Of a stretch of 64,000 nt of DNA, positions 1 through 9,507 are shown one piece after another. The stretch is from Kosmotoga olearia TBF 19.5.1. GTDB lineage: Bacteria; Thermotogota; Thermotogae; Petrotogales; Kosmotogaceae. The position numbers and the translations under genes are program-made. The notes under the pieces are model-generated. The model saw only the letters and a list, made by a program, of their open reading frames with translations. It had not been told where the DNA came from and did not search any database. Position 1 is the stretch's first letter. Every line of letters starts with the position of its first letter. The DNA is taken from NCBI RefSeq assembly GCF_000023325.1, contig NC_012785.1, forward strand, positions 806,001 through 870,000, given 5' to 3'.

Positions 1-80
1 TAGCCCACCATCAACACCATGAGTATCGATCCCTACTCACGAAAAAGCTGCTGACTCCCTATTTTCGCACCGTTATGCCT

Positions 81-1484
81 TTATGCACCGGCTTTTTTAC
101 GAACCTTATCGGCAGTTTTTTCCCAGTTACCTGAAAGTAATCTGAATACTTTAAGGGACATTCTGAGGATCATATCAATCATCATACCTATCCATGCCCC
201 CATAAGTCCCATACCGAAATATTTTACCAGAACAAAACCCACAGGTATCCTGACAAGCCACATAGCGATCATAGAGGCAATCATAGGAAACCGTGTATCT
301 CCCAGCCCGCGCAGCGCACCGGTAAAAGCAAAATCTGTCCCGAGGATGATTTGAAACAACCCGATTATCCTGACTGGCAGGCTCGCCATCTGAATTATCT
401 CAGCGTCGTTTGTGAAGATCATTATAAAAGCACGCGGAAACAGAAAGATCAAAATGCCGATAATAGAGGAAAAACACATTGAGATAATCCAGCCCTGTCG
501 CAAGGTCCCGATAACCTTGTTTATCTGTCCTGCTCCATTATACATACCGACAAGAGCCGTAATGGAAACACCCAACCCCCAGGCAGGCATGAAGGAAATC
601 GACTCAACGTTTATACCTATTCTATGCGCCGCATACACCCTGGCACCAGCTAAAAGCAGTATATTAGCAAAAACCATAATTCCCACCGAAAAAGATAGAT
701 TATCAAAAGCCGTTGGCAGACCAACTGAAAATATATTTCTCGTTACTCTCGAAGAAAATCTGCACGGTTTTGGTCCCATTGCTATTCTCTTATTCCTGAA
801 AAGAAGATAAAGCAAAATAGTTGCACCAACAAACCTTGAAATAATTGTAGCTGTCGCTGCACCTCTTGCTCCCAATTCGGGGAATCCGAACCTTCCAAAA
901 ATGAGTGCATAATCGAGAAAAATGTTTATCGCATTGGATATTGCCACGGTTATCATCGGGGATTTGGTATCTCCTGCCCCTCTCAGAACGGATCCAAGAA
1001 CGATCATAAAGCTGAACCCTGTCGCACCAAGAAGGATAATGGCTAAATAATCCTGTGCGGCTTGCTGAACAATGGGTTCAGCCTTCGGGAAAAACCACTC
1101 TATAAAACTATCAGAGAAAAAAGCCAAAAGAGTCATCGCTATTCCAACAGCCGCTGCAAGATAAATCGAATGCCAGCTTACTCTATTTACAAGCCTTTGA
1201 TTTTTCGCGCCAAGCCCATTTGAAATATAAACCATTGTCCCGGTAGATACTGCTATAAGAATCACCTGAAGTATAAAAACCATCTGGTTCGCTACCCCAA
1301 CGCCGCTCATAACCCGCCAATCATAATGCCCAAGAAATGCGGTATCCGCAATACCGAGAAGCATCTGGAGGATGTTCTCACCCATCGCTGGAAGAGCAAT
1401 AACAATTAATTTTTTTCTTATTTCAGCAGCTTCTTCGTGAGAAAGATAACTTCTTAGCAGGCTATACTTCATTGACATCACCAT
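81..1484 (-). CDS. MATE family multidrug/Na+ antiporter
   Basis: The 467-aa product is a polytopic membrane protein of the size (about 450 aa) and twelve-helix pattern of MATE (multi-antimicrobial extrusion) transporters. These export cationic drugs or metabolites in exchange for Na+ or H+. The repeated two-lobe pattern is visible: LPAMGENILQMLLGIADTAF near residue 35 and GLPTAFDNLSFSVGIMVF near residue 255, each opening a bundle. GAGDTKSPM and GLGDTRFPM are the paired family motifs in the two halves. It is transcribed leftwards and separated from the peptide island by about 200 bp holding an inverted repeat. Substrate cannot be told. Family assignment is secure; whether it belongs functionally to the island is unknown. 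Confidence 0.9.
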   Translation of the reverse strand: MVMSMKYSLLRSYLSHEEAAEIRKKLIVIALPAMGENILQMLLGIADTAFLGHYDWRVMSGVGVANQMVFILQVILIAVSTGTMVYISNGLGAKNQRLVNRVSWHSIYLAAAVGIAMTLLAFFSDSFIEWFFPKAEPIVQQAAQDYLAIILLGATGFSFMIVLGSVLRGAGDTKSPMITVAISNAINIFLDYALIFGRFGFPELGARGAATATIISRFVGATILLYLLFRNKRIAMGPKPCRFSSRVTRNIFSVGLPTAFDNLSFSVGIMVFANILLLAGARVYAAHRIGINVESISFMPAWGLGVSITALVGMYNGAGQINKVIGTLRQGWIISMCFSSIIGILIFLFPRAFIMIFTNDAEIIQMASLPVRIIGLFQIILGTDFAFTGALRGLGDTRFPMIASMIAMWLVRIPVGFVLVKYFGMGLMGAWIGMMIDMILRMSLKVFRLLSGNWEKTADKVRKKAGA

Positions 1485-1576
1485 ATCGTTAGGATTCCTA
1501 ACTATTTTAGTTTTTTAAGATTTATTCTCTATGATGAAAGTGTGAAAATTAGGGTAAGCACACTACGCACGGGTGC

Positions 1577-1625
1577 GCTCCGAAAACGGGGACTGTACCG
1601 CAGTGGACCGTACCCGTTTTTCGGA
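1577..1625. repeat. Long imperfect inverted repeat
   Basis: CTCCGAAAA...CGGG on the left pairs with CCCG...TTTTCGGAG on the right around a centre that is itself partly palindromic (ctgtaccgcagtg). It lies in the 196-bp spacer between the MATE gene and an ABC permease gene. No T-run follows directly on either strand, so a simple terminator is not obvious. It may be a degenerate relative of the hairpin arrays seen at 47-55 kb; that link is only suggestive. Confidence 0.45.
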
Positions 1626-1680
1626 GGAAAAGCCCGATAATGTCAGGGGTGCGAACTCCTTGCAGCTTTTTCATTCAACC

Positions 1681-2325
1681 TCACTGCTGTATCAGCTCTT
1701 TGCTGAAGAACCCCACTATGTACACTATTCCAAACACAAGAAATAATCCTGTAAAAACCGCTATATAGTTTATTAGGCCCATCTGCGAAACTTTTATCCA
1801 CACCTGTTTATTAAGGGCAACAAAATATATCAGCAAAAATAGAGCCATTCTGATTATAAGCGGATTCCCAAATACAAGAAGTCCTATTCCTAAAAGTCCG
1901 CTAAGCACTCCAGACCAGATCGGAAGAGCTATCAAGCTTATAATAATTGCTTCAAGAGTAGGAACAGAGCCCCCACCAGAAAAAGTACTTGTTATAAAGC
2001 CTGCAAGTAAACCCCATATTGTCAATGCAACGCTGATAAAATACACGGCTAATATCTTACCCAAAAAGATTTCTCTCATACTCAGGGGCGATGCCAAAAG
2101 GTATGAAATGTTCTTGTTTTTTTGCTCTTCCAGAAAAGCAATCCAGCCAAATCCATAGGACACAAAAAGCGCTCCTATCAAAGAAGTGGCGACATAAGGA
2201 TCAAATTCATACAAATTTTTGGAATTGAGCGCCACCGCAAATACCGTAACTACTGCAAATAACAAGAAAAACTGATATCTTTTACGCATGAATATACGAA
2301 TTTCTTTCTTAATCAGCGCCATCAT
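1681..2325 (-). CDS. ABC-2 type transporter permease
   Basis: The 214-aa protein has about six hydrophobic segments and begins with a short cytoplasmic MMALIKKEIRIFMRKR helix, typical of ABC-2 permeases. The stretch LLASPLSMREIFLGK is the cytoplasmic coupling segment and closely resembles LLAAPLSVKDILLGK in the paralogue at 36184-36819. Its start overlaps the end of the upstream ATPase gene by four bases, so the two are translationally coupled. In peptide-antibiotic loci such ATPase/ABC-2 pairs often give self-immunity or export; here that role is inferred from the neighbours. Confidence 0.85.
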   Translation of the reverse strand: MMALIKKEIRIFMRKRYQFFLLFAVVTVFAVALNSKNLYEFDPYVATSLIGALFVSYGFGWIAFLEEQKNKNISYLLASPLSMREIFLGKILAVYFISVALTIWGLLAGFITSTFSGGGSVPTLEAIIISLIALPIWSGVLSGLLGIGLLVFGNPLIIRMALFLLIYFVALNKQVWIKVSQMGLINYIAVFTGLFLVFGIVYIVGFFSKELIQQ

Positions 2326-2687
2326 ATTTCCTCATCCTCCTTAACGATGGATGTGTATATATCCTCAAGCGTTACCTTCTCTTCTTCAACCCTCTCCACA
2401 TCGATACCCTTGTTCACAAGGTATCTCACCACCAGTTTCGTGTACGTTTCATCTCCAGAAACCATAAGTTCATTTTCTTTACTTATGCGTACTTCACAAT
2501 CACCTGAAAACTCGTCCACAATCTCTGGAGGAACCTTGCCACTCACCTTGATTTTCACCTGTGTGCCAACTCCCAGTGCTTTTTTCAACTCTTCCATGTT
2601 TCCTTCCACAACTATCTGCCCTTTCCTCATAAGAACTATTCTGGTACATATCCTCTCTATATCGAATAAATCGTGAGAAGTGATCAA
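2322..2687 (-). CDS. ABC ATPase, C-terminal portion (downstream of frameshift)
   Basis: This reading frame carries the end of an ABC ATPase: the H-loop (ITSHDLFDIERICTRI), the following beta strands, then a C-terminal accessory domain ending KVTLEDIYTSIVKED. It continues the protein encoded at 2684-3238 in the -1 frame. The paralogue at 36816-37736 is one uninterrupted 306-aa protein over the same stretch (LLKGFAGTDKTIIITSHDLYDIERVC), so this gene is split by a single-base change near 2690. A TTG codon overlapping the upstream stop (TTGA) could let ribosomes restart, so some function is possible. Confidence 0.75.
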   Translation of the reverse strand: MITSHDLFDIERICTRIVLMRKGQIVVEGNMEELKKALGVGTQVKIKVSGKVPPEIVDEFSGDCEVRISKENELMVSGDETYTKLVVRYLVNKGIDVERVEEEKVTLEDIYTSIVKEDEEI

Positions 2688-3238
2688 AAGCGCTTTGTTT
2701 TGTTGCGAAAGCTTTTCAGAAACTCCACCATGTTTTTCCTTGCAACCGGATCGAGATTGGATGTCGGCTCGTCCATAACGATAATTGAAGGATCATGTAC
2801 AAATGCACACGATATTGCAAGTTTCTGTTTCATACCCGCAGAGAGTTCTTTGGTTAAGCTATTTCTTTTTTCCCACAATCCCCACTGCTGAAGCAACTCC
2901 TTGCAGCGACCATCAGAAACTCGATACAATTCTGCCCAGAATTCCAAGTTTTCTTTAACAGTTAAATCATCATACAAACCCGGAACATCCATAACGAATC
3001 CTATTTGTTTCCTATCTTCTTTCGTCATTTTATCGATATTTTTGCCCAGAATTTTTACCGTTCCTTCTGTGGGCTTCAAAAGGCCCAACACCGTCTTCGC
3101 CAGTGTTGTCTTACCCGCGCCGTTTGGTCCAACGAGCCCTACAACCTCACCACTTTCAATTGAAAGATTTACCCTCTTCAAAGCTTCTACACCGTTTTTA
3201 TAAGTCTTACTCACGCCTTTTAGTTGTATCATCTCCAT
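2684..3238 (-). CDS. ABC ATPase, N-terminal portion (frameshifted gene)
   Basis: The 184-aa frame contains Walker A (GPNGAGKT, about residue 37), a Q-loop, the signature (LSAGMKQKLAI) and Walker B with the catalytic Glu (IIVMDEPTS), then runs into a stop just before the H-loop, which is found in the next frame. The start ATG follows GGGGAGGAAAG. Function of an intact protein would be to power the ABC-2 permease encoded downstream. The sequence at the break (AACAAAACAAAG then CTTTTGA) is not a classic slippery heptamer, so I favour a mutation or a genuine split over programmed frameshifting. Confidence 0.8.
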   Translation of the reverse strand: MEMIQLKGVSKTYKNGVEALKRVNLSIESGEVVGLVGPNGAGKTTLAKTVLGLLKPTEGTVKILGKNIDKMTKEDRKQIGFVMDVPGLYDDLTVKENLEFWAELYRVSDGRCKELLQQWGLWEKRNSLTKELSAGMKQKLAISCAFVHDPSIIVMDEPTSNLDPVARKNMVEFLKSFRNKTKRF

Positions 3239-3352
3239 AGCTTACTTTCCTCCCCATATACAACATAAAATAACAAATTAAGAACACCGATTATCACTAC
3301 TGCTACGGTGAATTTTTCTTTCTTATTTACTTTTCCCGAAGATAATCCCGGA

Positions 3353-4654
3353 TTATTCGGACGAGGAATAACCCCCTTTTTGAGCCTCTTTGACAATCTT
3401 AAGGGCTTTATCAAGCATAGGATCAGCTTCACCAATTATCCATGAAATCTTTTCCTCAAGGCTCAGGTTTATGGGAATATCTGGCTCTATATGTCTCCCC
3501 TCTTCAAGAAGCAAAATCCTCGCTTTTGACAGATTTGCGATGCATTTTGTGTTTGGTAGTAAGTATCCTTTTCGATTCGAACCGAAGTTAGCTGTTTCAC
3601 TGGACCGTTCCCCAAGAATCGTTCCGATATCAGCTTTCAATGTATAACTAAGGAATCTGAGACTTGCAGAGAAAACATTCTCATCTGTCAAAATCCACAC
3701 TCTTCCAGAAAAATGCTTTTCAGCTGGATAGATGTATATGTTGTACTTTGAAACAATGTATTTGGTTCCCTCCCTGGTGTGGGATTTTGATCCGATTCCT
3801 ATGGTTAACTCAGTTGGTTTATCTACAAGATATTCCATCAGGCTTATCACAGGCTCTAGATCACCTCCCGGATTGCTTCTAACGTCTATAATCAGATCAG
3901 TAATGTAGCTATCCAGAGCTTCTTCCATCCTGTCTATTATTTCTTGTCGAAATGACCCATTAAAACTTGGGATTTTCAATACCCCGATAGAACCATGTAG
4001 TTCAAATGATGGGCTTCTTTTTCTTACCGGTTGGGGGACCCATTTATAGTCTTTTGAAGATGCAGATTCAATCTTCAGTGTTTTTTTCCCATCTCTGCGA
4101 AGATAGGTGATCTCGAATTCCTCGATTCCCCACCATTCTGGTAGTGCCTGGATGAAGTAATTAACCCGCCAGTTTAAGCTGCTTTCAAGAGTTTCAGAAG
4201 ATCCATACACTTGCAGCTCTTCAATAATATTCTCAATTGGAATACCGTTGATCTTTGTCACAATGGCTCCGACTGGCAGTTTACAGATTGAATTAACTAC
4301 CACGGCATACCCGTTTACCCTGCGCAATCTGAAGGGGAAAACCTTGATCTCGGCATCCGTAGGAGGGCATAACATGGAATGTTGATCATGAAGAATGGCT
4401 ATTAACGGAGCAGCTATCATGTAGAATTCCGACCAGGTCATATCGTGGTCTAATTGAGCCCTTTTCTCTGCCACAAGATTCCAGAATACATCTTCATCTA
4501 CCTTTAGCCATGGATTGTAAAACTCTGCAACGATTTTGGAGACAAGAAAATCTAAGTCCTCTCTCAACTGCTCGGGAGTAAAAAGCTGTTCGGCTATTGT
4601 GAAAGTGGAGATGAGTAAAAGGACTCCTATGAGTATACAGCGAGTTTTATTCAC
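3353..4654 (-). CDS. Secreted S41 family peptidase, A-type core
   Basis: The 434-aa protein starts at a GTG behind AGGTGGAGA and opens with a signal peptide (hydrophobic ILIGVLLLISTFTIA). The mature part has the S41 (C-terminal processing/tricorn-like) fold: a helical N-domain, a degenerate PDZ-like stretch (GAIVTKINGIPIENII, about residue 130), the strand LIIDVRSNPGGD, and a probable nucleophile Ser in ENVFSASLRF. Such enzymes act outside the membrane. It sits among exporters that lack a peptidase domain, so removal of leader peptides from exported products is a reasonable guess. The middle is almost identical to the copy at 19025-20308, while its last residues (KGGYSSSE) match the neighbour at 6439. 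Confidence 0.85.
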   Translation of the reverse strand: MNKTRCILIGVLLLISTFTIAEQLFTPEQLREDLDFLVSKIVAEFYNPWLKVDEDVFWNLVAEKRAQLDHDMTWSEFYMIAAPLIAILHDQHSMLCPPTDAEIKVFPFRLRRVNGYAVVVNSICKLPVGAIVTKINGIPIENIIEELQVYGSSETLESSLNWRVNYFIQALPEWWGIEEFEITYLRRDGKKTLKIESASSKDYKWVPQPVRKRSPSFELHGSIGVLKIPSFNGSFRQEIIDRMEEALDSYITDLIIDVRSNPGGDLEPVISLMEYLVDKPTELTIGIGSKSHTREGTKYIVSKYNIYIYPAEKHFSGRVWILTDENVFSASLRFLSYTLKADIGTILGERSSETANFGSNRKGYLLPNTKCIANLSKARILLLEEGRHIEPDIPINLSLEEKISWIIGEADPMLDKALKIVKEAQKGGYSSSE

Positions 4655-4788
4655 CGCAATCTCCACCTCATATAATATTAGCTGAAACTTTTTTCAATAC
4701 TTTGGATTTCACACTTATATATCAAAGCTTGTAATGACATGAGTGTGTTTTTCACGGTAAGGCTGAAACAACTCTAATGTTTGCTTGT

Positions 4789-6393
4789 TCAATTTTTCAG
4801 GTGTAATTTTCCATTCTCAAGCTTGTATACTTTGTCGCAAAAGTCCAATATTTCTTTTTCATGGCTGATTACGATACATGTTTTTTTCTTAAGGTATTCC
4901 TTTATGAGTTTTATTACGATCTCTCTTTTATCTTTGTCCACAAAAGCGAGGGGTTCGTCTAAAATAAACACTTCACCTTCATTATTAAGCGATCGCCAAA
5001 GATTTATTAATTTCTTCTCACCACCAGATAGATTGGAGCCTTTCGAGTATATTTTCTTGCCTAATTTTTCATTTATGAATTCTGCGAGGTTGTTAGGCAT
5101 GGTTGTGTTTTGAAGAATTAAATCTTTTTCAAGATTTCCAAAAACATATGGATGCTGGGATATCAGAACGATCTTTTTACGCAAAACTTTATTATCGATA
5201 TTCTTATAATCGATTTGGTTGTAGTAAATTCTTCCGCTATCCAATTGTATTAACTTCACCAAAACATTGGCCAGTGTAGATTTTCCTGCTCCGTTCTCAC
5301 CGATTACGCCTATTTTTTCTCCCTTTTTAATTGAGAGATTCAGGTTGCTAAAGATCTTTTTGTTTCCGAATGATAGGCAGGCATCTTTTATTGTTAATTC
5401 CTCAAAATCATCTAATAATTTATCAATAGAACCGCTATCTTCCTCTTTCAAACTTAGAAATGATCTAATCCTATTCAAAGAGACCGTCTTTTGTTTGAAC
5501 CTTTTCTGAAAACCCATAAAATACTCGACAGGACTCCACAATCTTGAAAAATACAGGGTAAAAGCTAACAAAGTACCGATGGTTATTTTTTCGCTAAAAA
5601 CGTAGTTTGCTCCCAGCCAATAAATTAAAAGGTGAGCTGCATTCATAACTCCAACCACAAGTATGAAATCATAAAGAATTTCGTACTTCACCTCTTTTAT
5701 TTGTGTGGTGTAATAGCTATCGAGTGTGTGAAGAAATTCCGTTTCGAAGAAGCTTTGATGATTTCCAGCTCTAACAGCATAATTATTATTGAGTAGCTCT
5801 TCCACCTGACTGTTTATTATCTCTTCGTTTTCTAGAATCTTTTGACTTAAACTCTGTATTTTTGGAATGACAAGTTTGGAAAACAGAACAAATATAGGAA
5901 ACAAGAGTACCAGCAAAAGGGTTAATAACAAATTCAATTTGAGCATTATAAACAATATAGCGGTTATAAAGAAGATGTTTATGGCAAACGTCGTAAAATC
6001 CTCTACAATTAAACTTCGTACCCTACCAACATCATTATTCATCCGTTGTATAAAATAACCGGAATCCCTTTCTATCAAGTCAAGATAAGGTATGTGGTTT
6101 ATCTTCTTAAATAACTCCATCCGTAATTTGTTGAGAACCTTCACCTCAATAGTATTTTGGAAATAATATCTAAGGGAAAGAAATACGATGAATGCCAGAA
6201 ACGTGATAGCTAAATAAATCCCATACCTGTTTAACTCATTTATATCACCATGTGTGTTTGCTGTATCGATCAATTTTTTAGATAAAATGGGGATAATTAT
6301 CAGGCAAACTTTTTGGGATATGCTGAATAGAAAATATAATAAAGCTTCCCATTTGTTAATGTATTTATAAAAGAAAGCCAGAACTTCTCTCAT
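4789..6393 (-). CDS. ABC exporter, fused membrane and ATPase domains
   Basis: The 534-aa protein (start ATG after AAAGGAGC) is a half-transporter of the type I exporter fold: six membrane helices in residues 1-310, then an ATPase domain with Walker A GENGAGKST, signature LSGGEKKLINLW and Walker B VFILDEPLAFVD. There is no N-terminal C39 peptidase domain, so it cannot cut a double-glycine leader itself. It lies between two S41 peptidase genes and downstream of a radical SAM maturase, as expected for a peptide exporter. Together with 7792-9507 it might form a heterodimer, or each could homodimerise. Confidence 0.88.
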   Translation of the reverse strand: MREVLAFFYKYINKWEALLYFLFSISQKVCLIIIPILSKKLIDTANTHGDINELNRYGIYLAITFLAFIVFLSLRYYFQNTIEVKVLNKLRMELFKKINHIPYLDLIERDSGYFIQRMNNDVGRVRSLIVEDFTTFAINIFFITAILFIMLKLNLLLTLLLVLLFPIFVLFSKLVIPKIQSLSQKILENEEIINSQVEELLNNNYAVRAGNHQSFFETEFLHTLDSYYTTQIKEVKYEILYDFILVVGVMNAAHLLIYWLGANYVFSEKITIGTLLAFTLYFSRLWSPVEYFMGFQKRFKQKTVSLNRIRSFLSLKEEDSGSIDKLLDDFEELTIKDACLSFGNKKIFSNLNLSIKKGEKIGVIGENGAGKSTLANVLVKLIQLDSGRIYYNQIDYKNIDNKVLRKKIVLISQHPYVFGNLEKDLILQNTTMPNNLAEFINEKLGKKIYSKGSNLSGGEKKLINLWRSLNNEGEVFILDEPLAFVDKDKREIVIKLIKEYLKKKTCIVISHEKEILDFCDKVYKLENGKLHLKN

Positions 6394-6438
6394 TGGTTTG
6401 CTCCTTTTCACTAAAGACTACTAATTATCTATCCCGGA

Positions 6439-7739
6439 TTATTCGGACGAGGAATAACCCCCTTTTTGAACCTCTTTGACAATCTTAAGCGCTTTATCAA
6501 GCATGGGATCAGCTTCTCCTATTATCCATTTAATCTTTTCCTCAAGGCTCAGGTTTATGGGAATATCCGGCTCTATATGTCTTCCCTCTTCAAGAAGCAA
6601 AATCCTCGCTTTTGATAAGTCTACGCTACAGTTTGTGTTTGGTAATAAATATTCCTGTTGTTTAAACCCAAAATTCGCTGTTTCGCTTGACCTTTCTCCT
6701 AGAATCGTTCCAATGCCTTCTCTTACCAAAAAACCAAGAAATATGAGAGTACCGGAAAAAATATCTTCATCCGTTAGAATCCACAGCTTTCCAGAAAACT
6801 GTTTCTTCGCAGGATACACATTCACACCATAATCTAAAATAGCGTATTTAACTACTTCCCTTGTATAAGATTTCGCCCCGATTCCTTTGGCCAATTTCGT
6901 TGGTTTATCTACAAAATATTGCAGGAGACTCAATACGTTTCCTGTACTACCTCCCGAATTGCTTCTAACATCAATAATTAGATTGGTGATGTCGCTATCT
7001 ATCGCTTCCTCCATTTTCTTTACTGTTTCATTCTTATATGATCTATTAAAACTCGGAACTTTCAAAACTCCAATAGAACCATGCAACTCAAATGATGGGC
7101 TTCTTTTTCTTACTGGTTGAGTAATCCATCTATAATACTTTGAACTTGTAGCTTCCAAATTCAGTACTTTTTCTTCATTTTTATAAAGATATGTAATCTC
7201 AAATTCCTCGATTCCCCACCACTCAGGCAATGCTTGGATGAAGTAATTCACCAGAAAATTAAGTCTACTCTCTGGAGTTTCATAGGTTCCATACATCTCC
7301 AGTTCCTGGATAATATTCTCAACCGGAATGCCATTGATCTTTGTTACAATGGCTCCGACTGGCAGTTCGCAGACTGAATTGATCACCACCGCTTTATCTT
7401 TCACATTGTGCAACCTAAATGGAAATACTCTGATTACTGCATCTGATGGAGGATGCAAAAAGGAATGCTGGTCGTGAAGAATGGCTATTAACGGAGCAGC
7501 TATCATGTAGAATTCCGACCAGGTCATATCGTGGTCTAATTGAGCCCTTTTCTCTGCCACAAGATTCCAGAATACATCTTCATCTACCTTTAGCCATGGA
7601 TTGTAAAACTCTGCAACGATTTTGGAGACAAGAAAATCTAAGTCCTCTCTCAACTGCTCGGGAGTAAAAAGCTGTTCGGCTATTATGAAAGTGAAGCAAT
7701 CAAAAGGATTCCTATGAGTATATAGCGAGTTTTATTCAC
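6439..7739 (-). pseudogene. S41 peptidase, B-type core, frameshifted in signal peptide
   Basis: The body (from about 7653 down) is a complete S41 domain with DVRSNSGGS and the probable active Ser in EDIFSGTLIF. The GTG start at 7739 begins a normal signal peptide, but a missing base after ATTGCTTC (compare 20308 downward) shifts the frame into an immediate stop, so the secreted form cannot be made. The first 230 bases of the coding body match the A-type gene at 3353-4654, the middle is near-identical to the B-type gene at 20733-22037, and the end again matches the A gene. It is a clear recombinant. Confidence 0.75.
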
Positions 7740-7791
7740 CGCAATCTCCTCCTAGGAAATTGAACTTGTAATATTGTATTGCTTACTATTA

Positions 7792-9507
7792 TCACGCCAT
7801 CAGTTGGCTTTCCAGGATTTTCTTGTACATCAAACCTTTTTTCACCAATTCCTCGTGTGTGCCCTCTTCAACCACTCTTCCTTTGTCCAATACAACCACC
7901 CTATCTGCCTTCCTTATTGTCGATAATCTGTGGGAAATGATGATAATCGTCATATTCAGCTTCTTCAGGTTGTTGAATATTTCCTCTTCTGTCTGTGAAT
8001 CAACACCGGAGGTAGCTTCATCAAGTACGAGTACCTTTGGATTTCTGATAACCGCACGTGCTATTGCAACCCGCTGCCTTTGACCATCGGATAACTTTGA
8101 ACCTCTCTCTCCTACAATAGTGTCGTATCCGTTCTCAAGTTTGTCGATGAATTTATCCACACATGCAATTTTGATGGCTTCTCTAAATTCTTCTTCACTG
8201 AAGTTATCATCAAGGACTATATTTTCTCGTATACTCATATTGAAGAGGAAATCATTTTGGTGTACCACAATCACTTTCTTTCTAAGTTTGTTTAACACGT
8301 ACCTTCTTAAATCTTCACCGTTTATCATTACGTTTCCCTTTTCTGGATCAAAGTACCTGGGAAGAAGGGTAATTAACGTACTTTTTCCTGCACCACTTGT
8401 TCCCACGATTGCGACACGCTCGTTTGAGTTTATTTTCAAGTTAATTCCATTCAAAACAGGCTCATTGTCATACGAAAAGCATACTTCTTTGTATTCGATC
8501 TTGTTTACACCTTCAAATATCTTTTCTCCGCTCTTCTCCTCGTCCATTTCGTGAATTTCACGAATTCTTCTGAAAACGGGAGTCGCACTCTTTAGGGAGA
8601 TGAGAAAGTGACTCAGAACCCTTATGGGTTCATATATCCAGTTCATGAAATCGTAGAAACCTATCAACGTACCGAGTGTGATAGTCCCTTTCATCACAAG
8701 AAAACCACCGAAACTCAAAACGAGAACGGGACTTATCCCTCTTATAAATGTTACAAAATCCTCTATGGTCTGTGTGACAAGTTGATACTTGTTGCTCACC
8801 TTAAGCCACTCTTTCACCTTTTCATCAAATTTTTCAGCGAAATATTCGTTCTTAACGAGATTTTTTATTGTAGCGGTTCCATCTATTTTCTCTCTAAAAC
8901 TCTCGATAACCTGGCTGTTTTTTTCGCGTTCGAGGGTGGAGAATTTTTTTAGTTTCTTGTTAAAAATGTTCACAGAGAAGTTATAAAAAGGAATGGTTGC
9001 GAATACAACAAGCGCCAATTGCCAGCTGAAGTAAATTAATACCCCACCAAAAAGTATCAATTCTATGATATTCAACACGATAATTGGGATAACAGAACTT
9101 ATTGTTCTAGAAAGTTGGGGGATATCCGAAGTTGCTCTTGAGATCATGTCACCTGTGCTCTTTTTGGCAAGGCTTTCTACAGGAGATCGCAAAACTTTTT
9201 TTAGAAACGATACCTGCTCATCGTGTGTTATCTGGTTACCGCACTTAAAGATGTTGTAGTTCACAACAACAGAAAGCAACCTTTCGAGCCCTTTGATACC
9301 TATAAACAAGAGTACGAATACCGGCAGTTTGGAGAAGTCAGCCTTTGCTATTATATTATCAAATAGATATCTTATAAGAAATGGGCTTAAAATCCCTACG
9401 AAGAGCAGAATTGGTGCAAACACGAAAATCAATTTCTGATATTTTGTGTACCGTTTTGCGTAGTTTAGAAGTTCGTGAACTTCAGGATCACGTGTAAGAA
9501 TTCTCAA
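7792..9507 (-). CDS. ABC exporter, fused membrane and ATPase domains
   Basis: This protein of about 571 aa has six membrane helices (residues 20-310) and an ATPase domain with Walker A GTSGAGKST, signature LSDGQRQRVAIARA and Walker B VLVLDEATSGVD. It is a type I exporter of the MsbA/bacteriocin-exporter class without a C39 peptidase domain. I place the start at a TTG overlapping the stop of the radical SAM gene (ATATTGA), preceded by GGGAGTGG. The overlap means tight coupling with the maturase at 9504-10901, so the likely cargo is the modified product of the 34-aa precursor at 11043-11147. Confidence 0.88.
   Translation of the reverse strand: MRILTRDPEVHELLNYAKRYTKYQKLIFVFAPILLFVGILSPFLIRYLFDNIIAKADFSKLPVFVLLFIGIKGLERLLSVVVNYNIFKCGNQITHDEQVSFLKKVLRSPVESLAKKSTGDMISRATSDIPQLSRTISSVIPIIVLNIIELILFGGVLIYFSWQLALVVFATIPFYNFSVNIFNKKLKKFSTLEREKNSQVIESFREKIDGTATIKNLVKNEYFAEKFDEKVKEWLKVSNKYQLVTQTIEDFVTFIRGISPVLVLSFGGFLVMKGTITLGTLIGFYDFMNWIYEPIRVLSHFLISLKSATPVFRRIREIHEMDEEKSGEKIFEGVNKIEYKEVCFSYDNEPVLNGINLKINSNERVAIVGTSGAGKSTLITLLPRYFDPEKGNVMINGEDLRRYVLNKLRKKVIVVHQNDFLFNMSIRENIVLDDNFSEEEFREAIKIACVDKFIDKLENGYDTIVGERGSKLSDGQRQRVAIARAVIRNPKVLVLDEATSGVDSQTEEEIFNNLKKLNMTIIIISHRLSTIRKADRVVVLDKGRVVEEGTHEELVKKGLMYKKILESQLMA

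Noticed and set aside
1-80. End of a gene at the left window edge
   Set aside because: No frame with convincing coding character could be assigned in the first 80 bases.
3229-3435. 68-codon frame between the S41 and ATPase genes as a real gene
   Set aside because: Its first half is an out-of-frame reading of the S41 end, and no start codon with a ribosome site lies before the single hydrophobic segment. It may be a relic of a small membrane protein.
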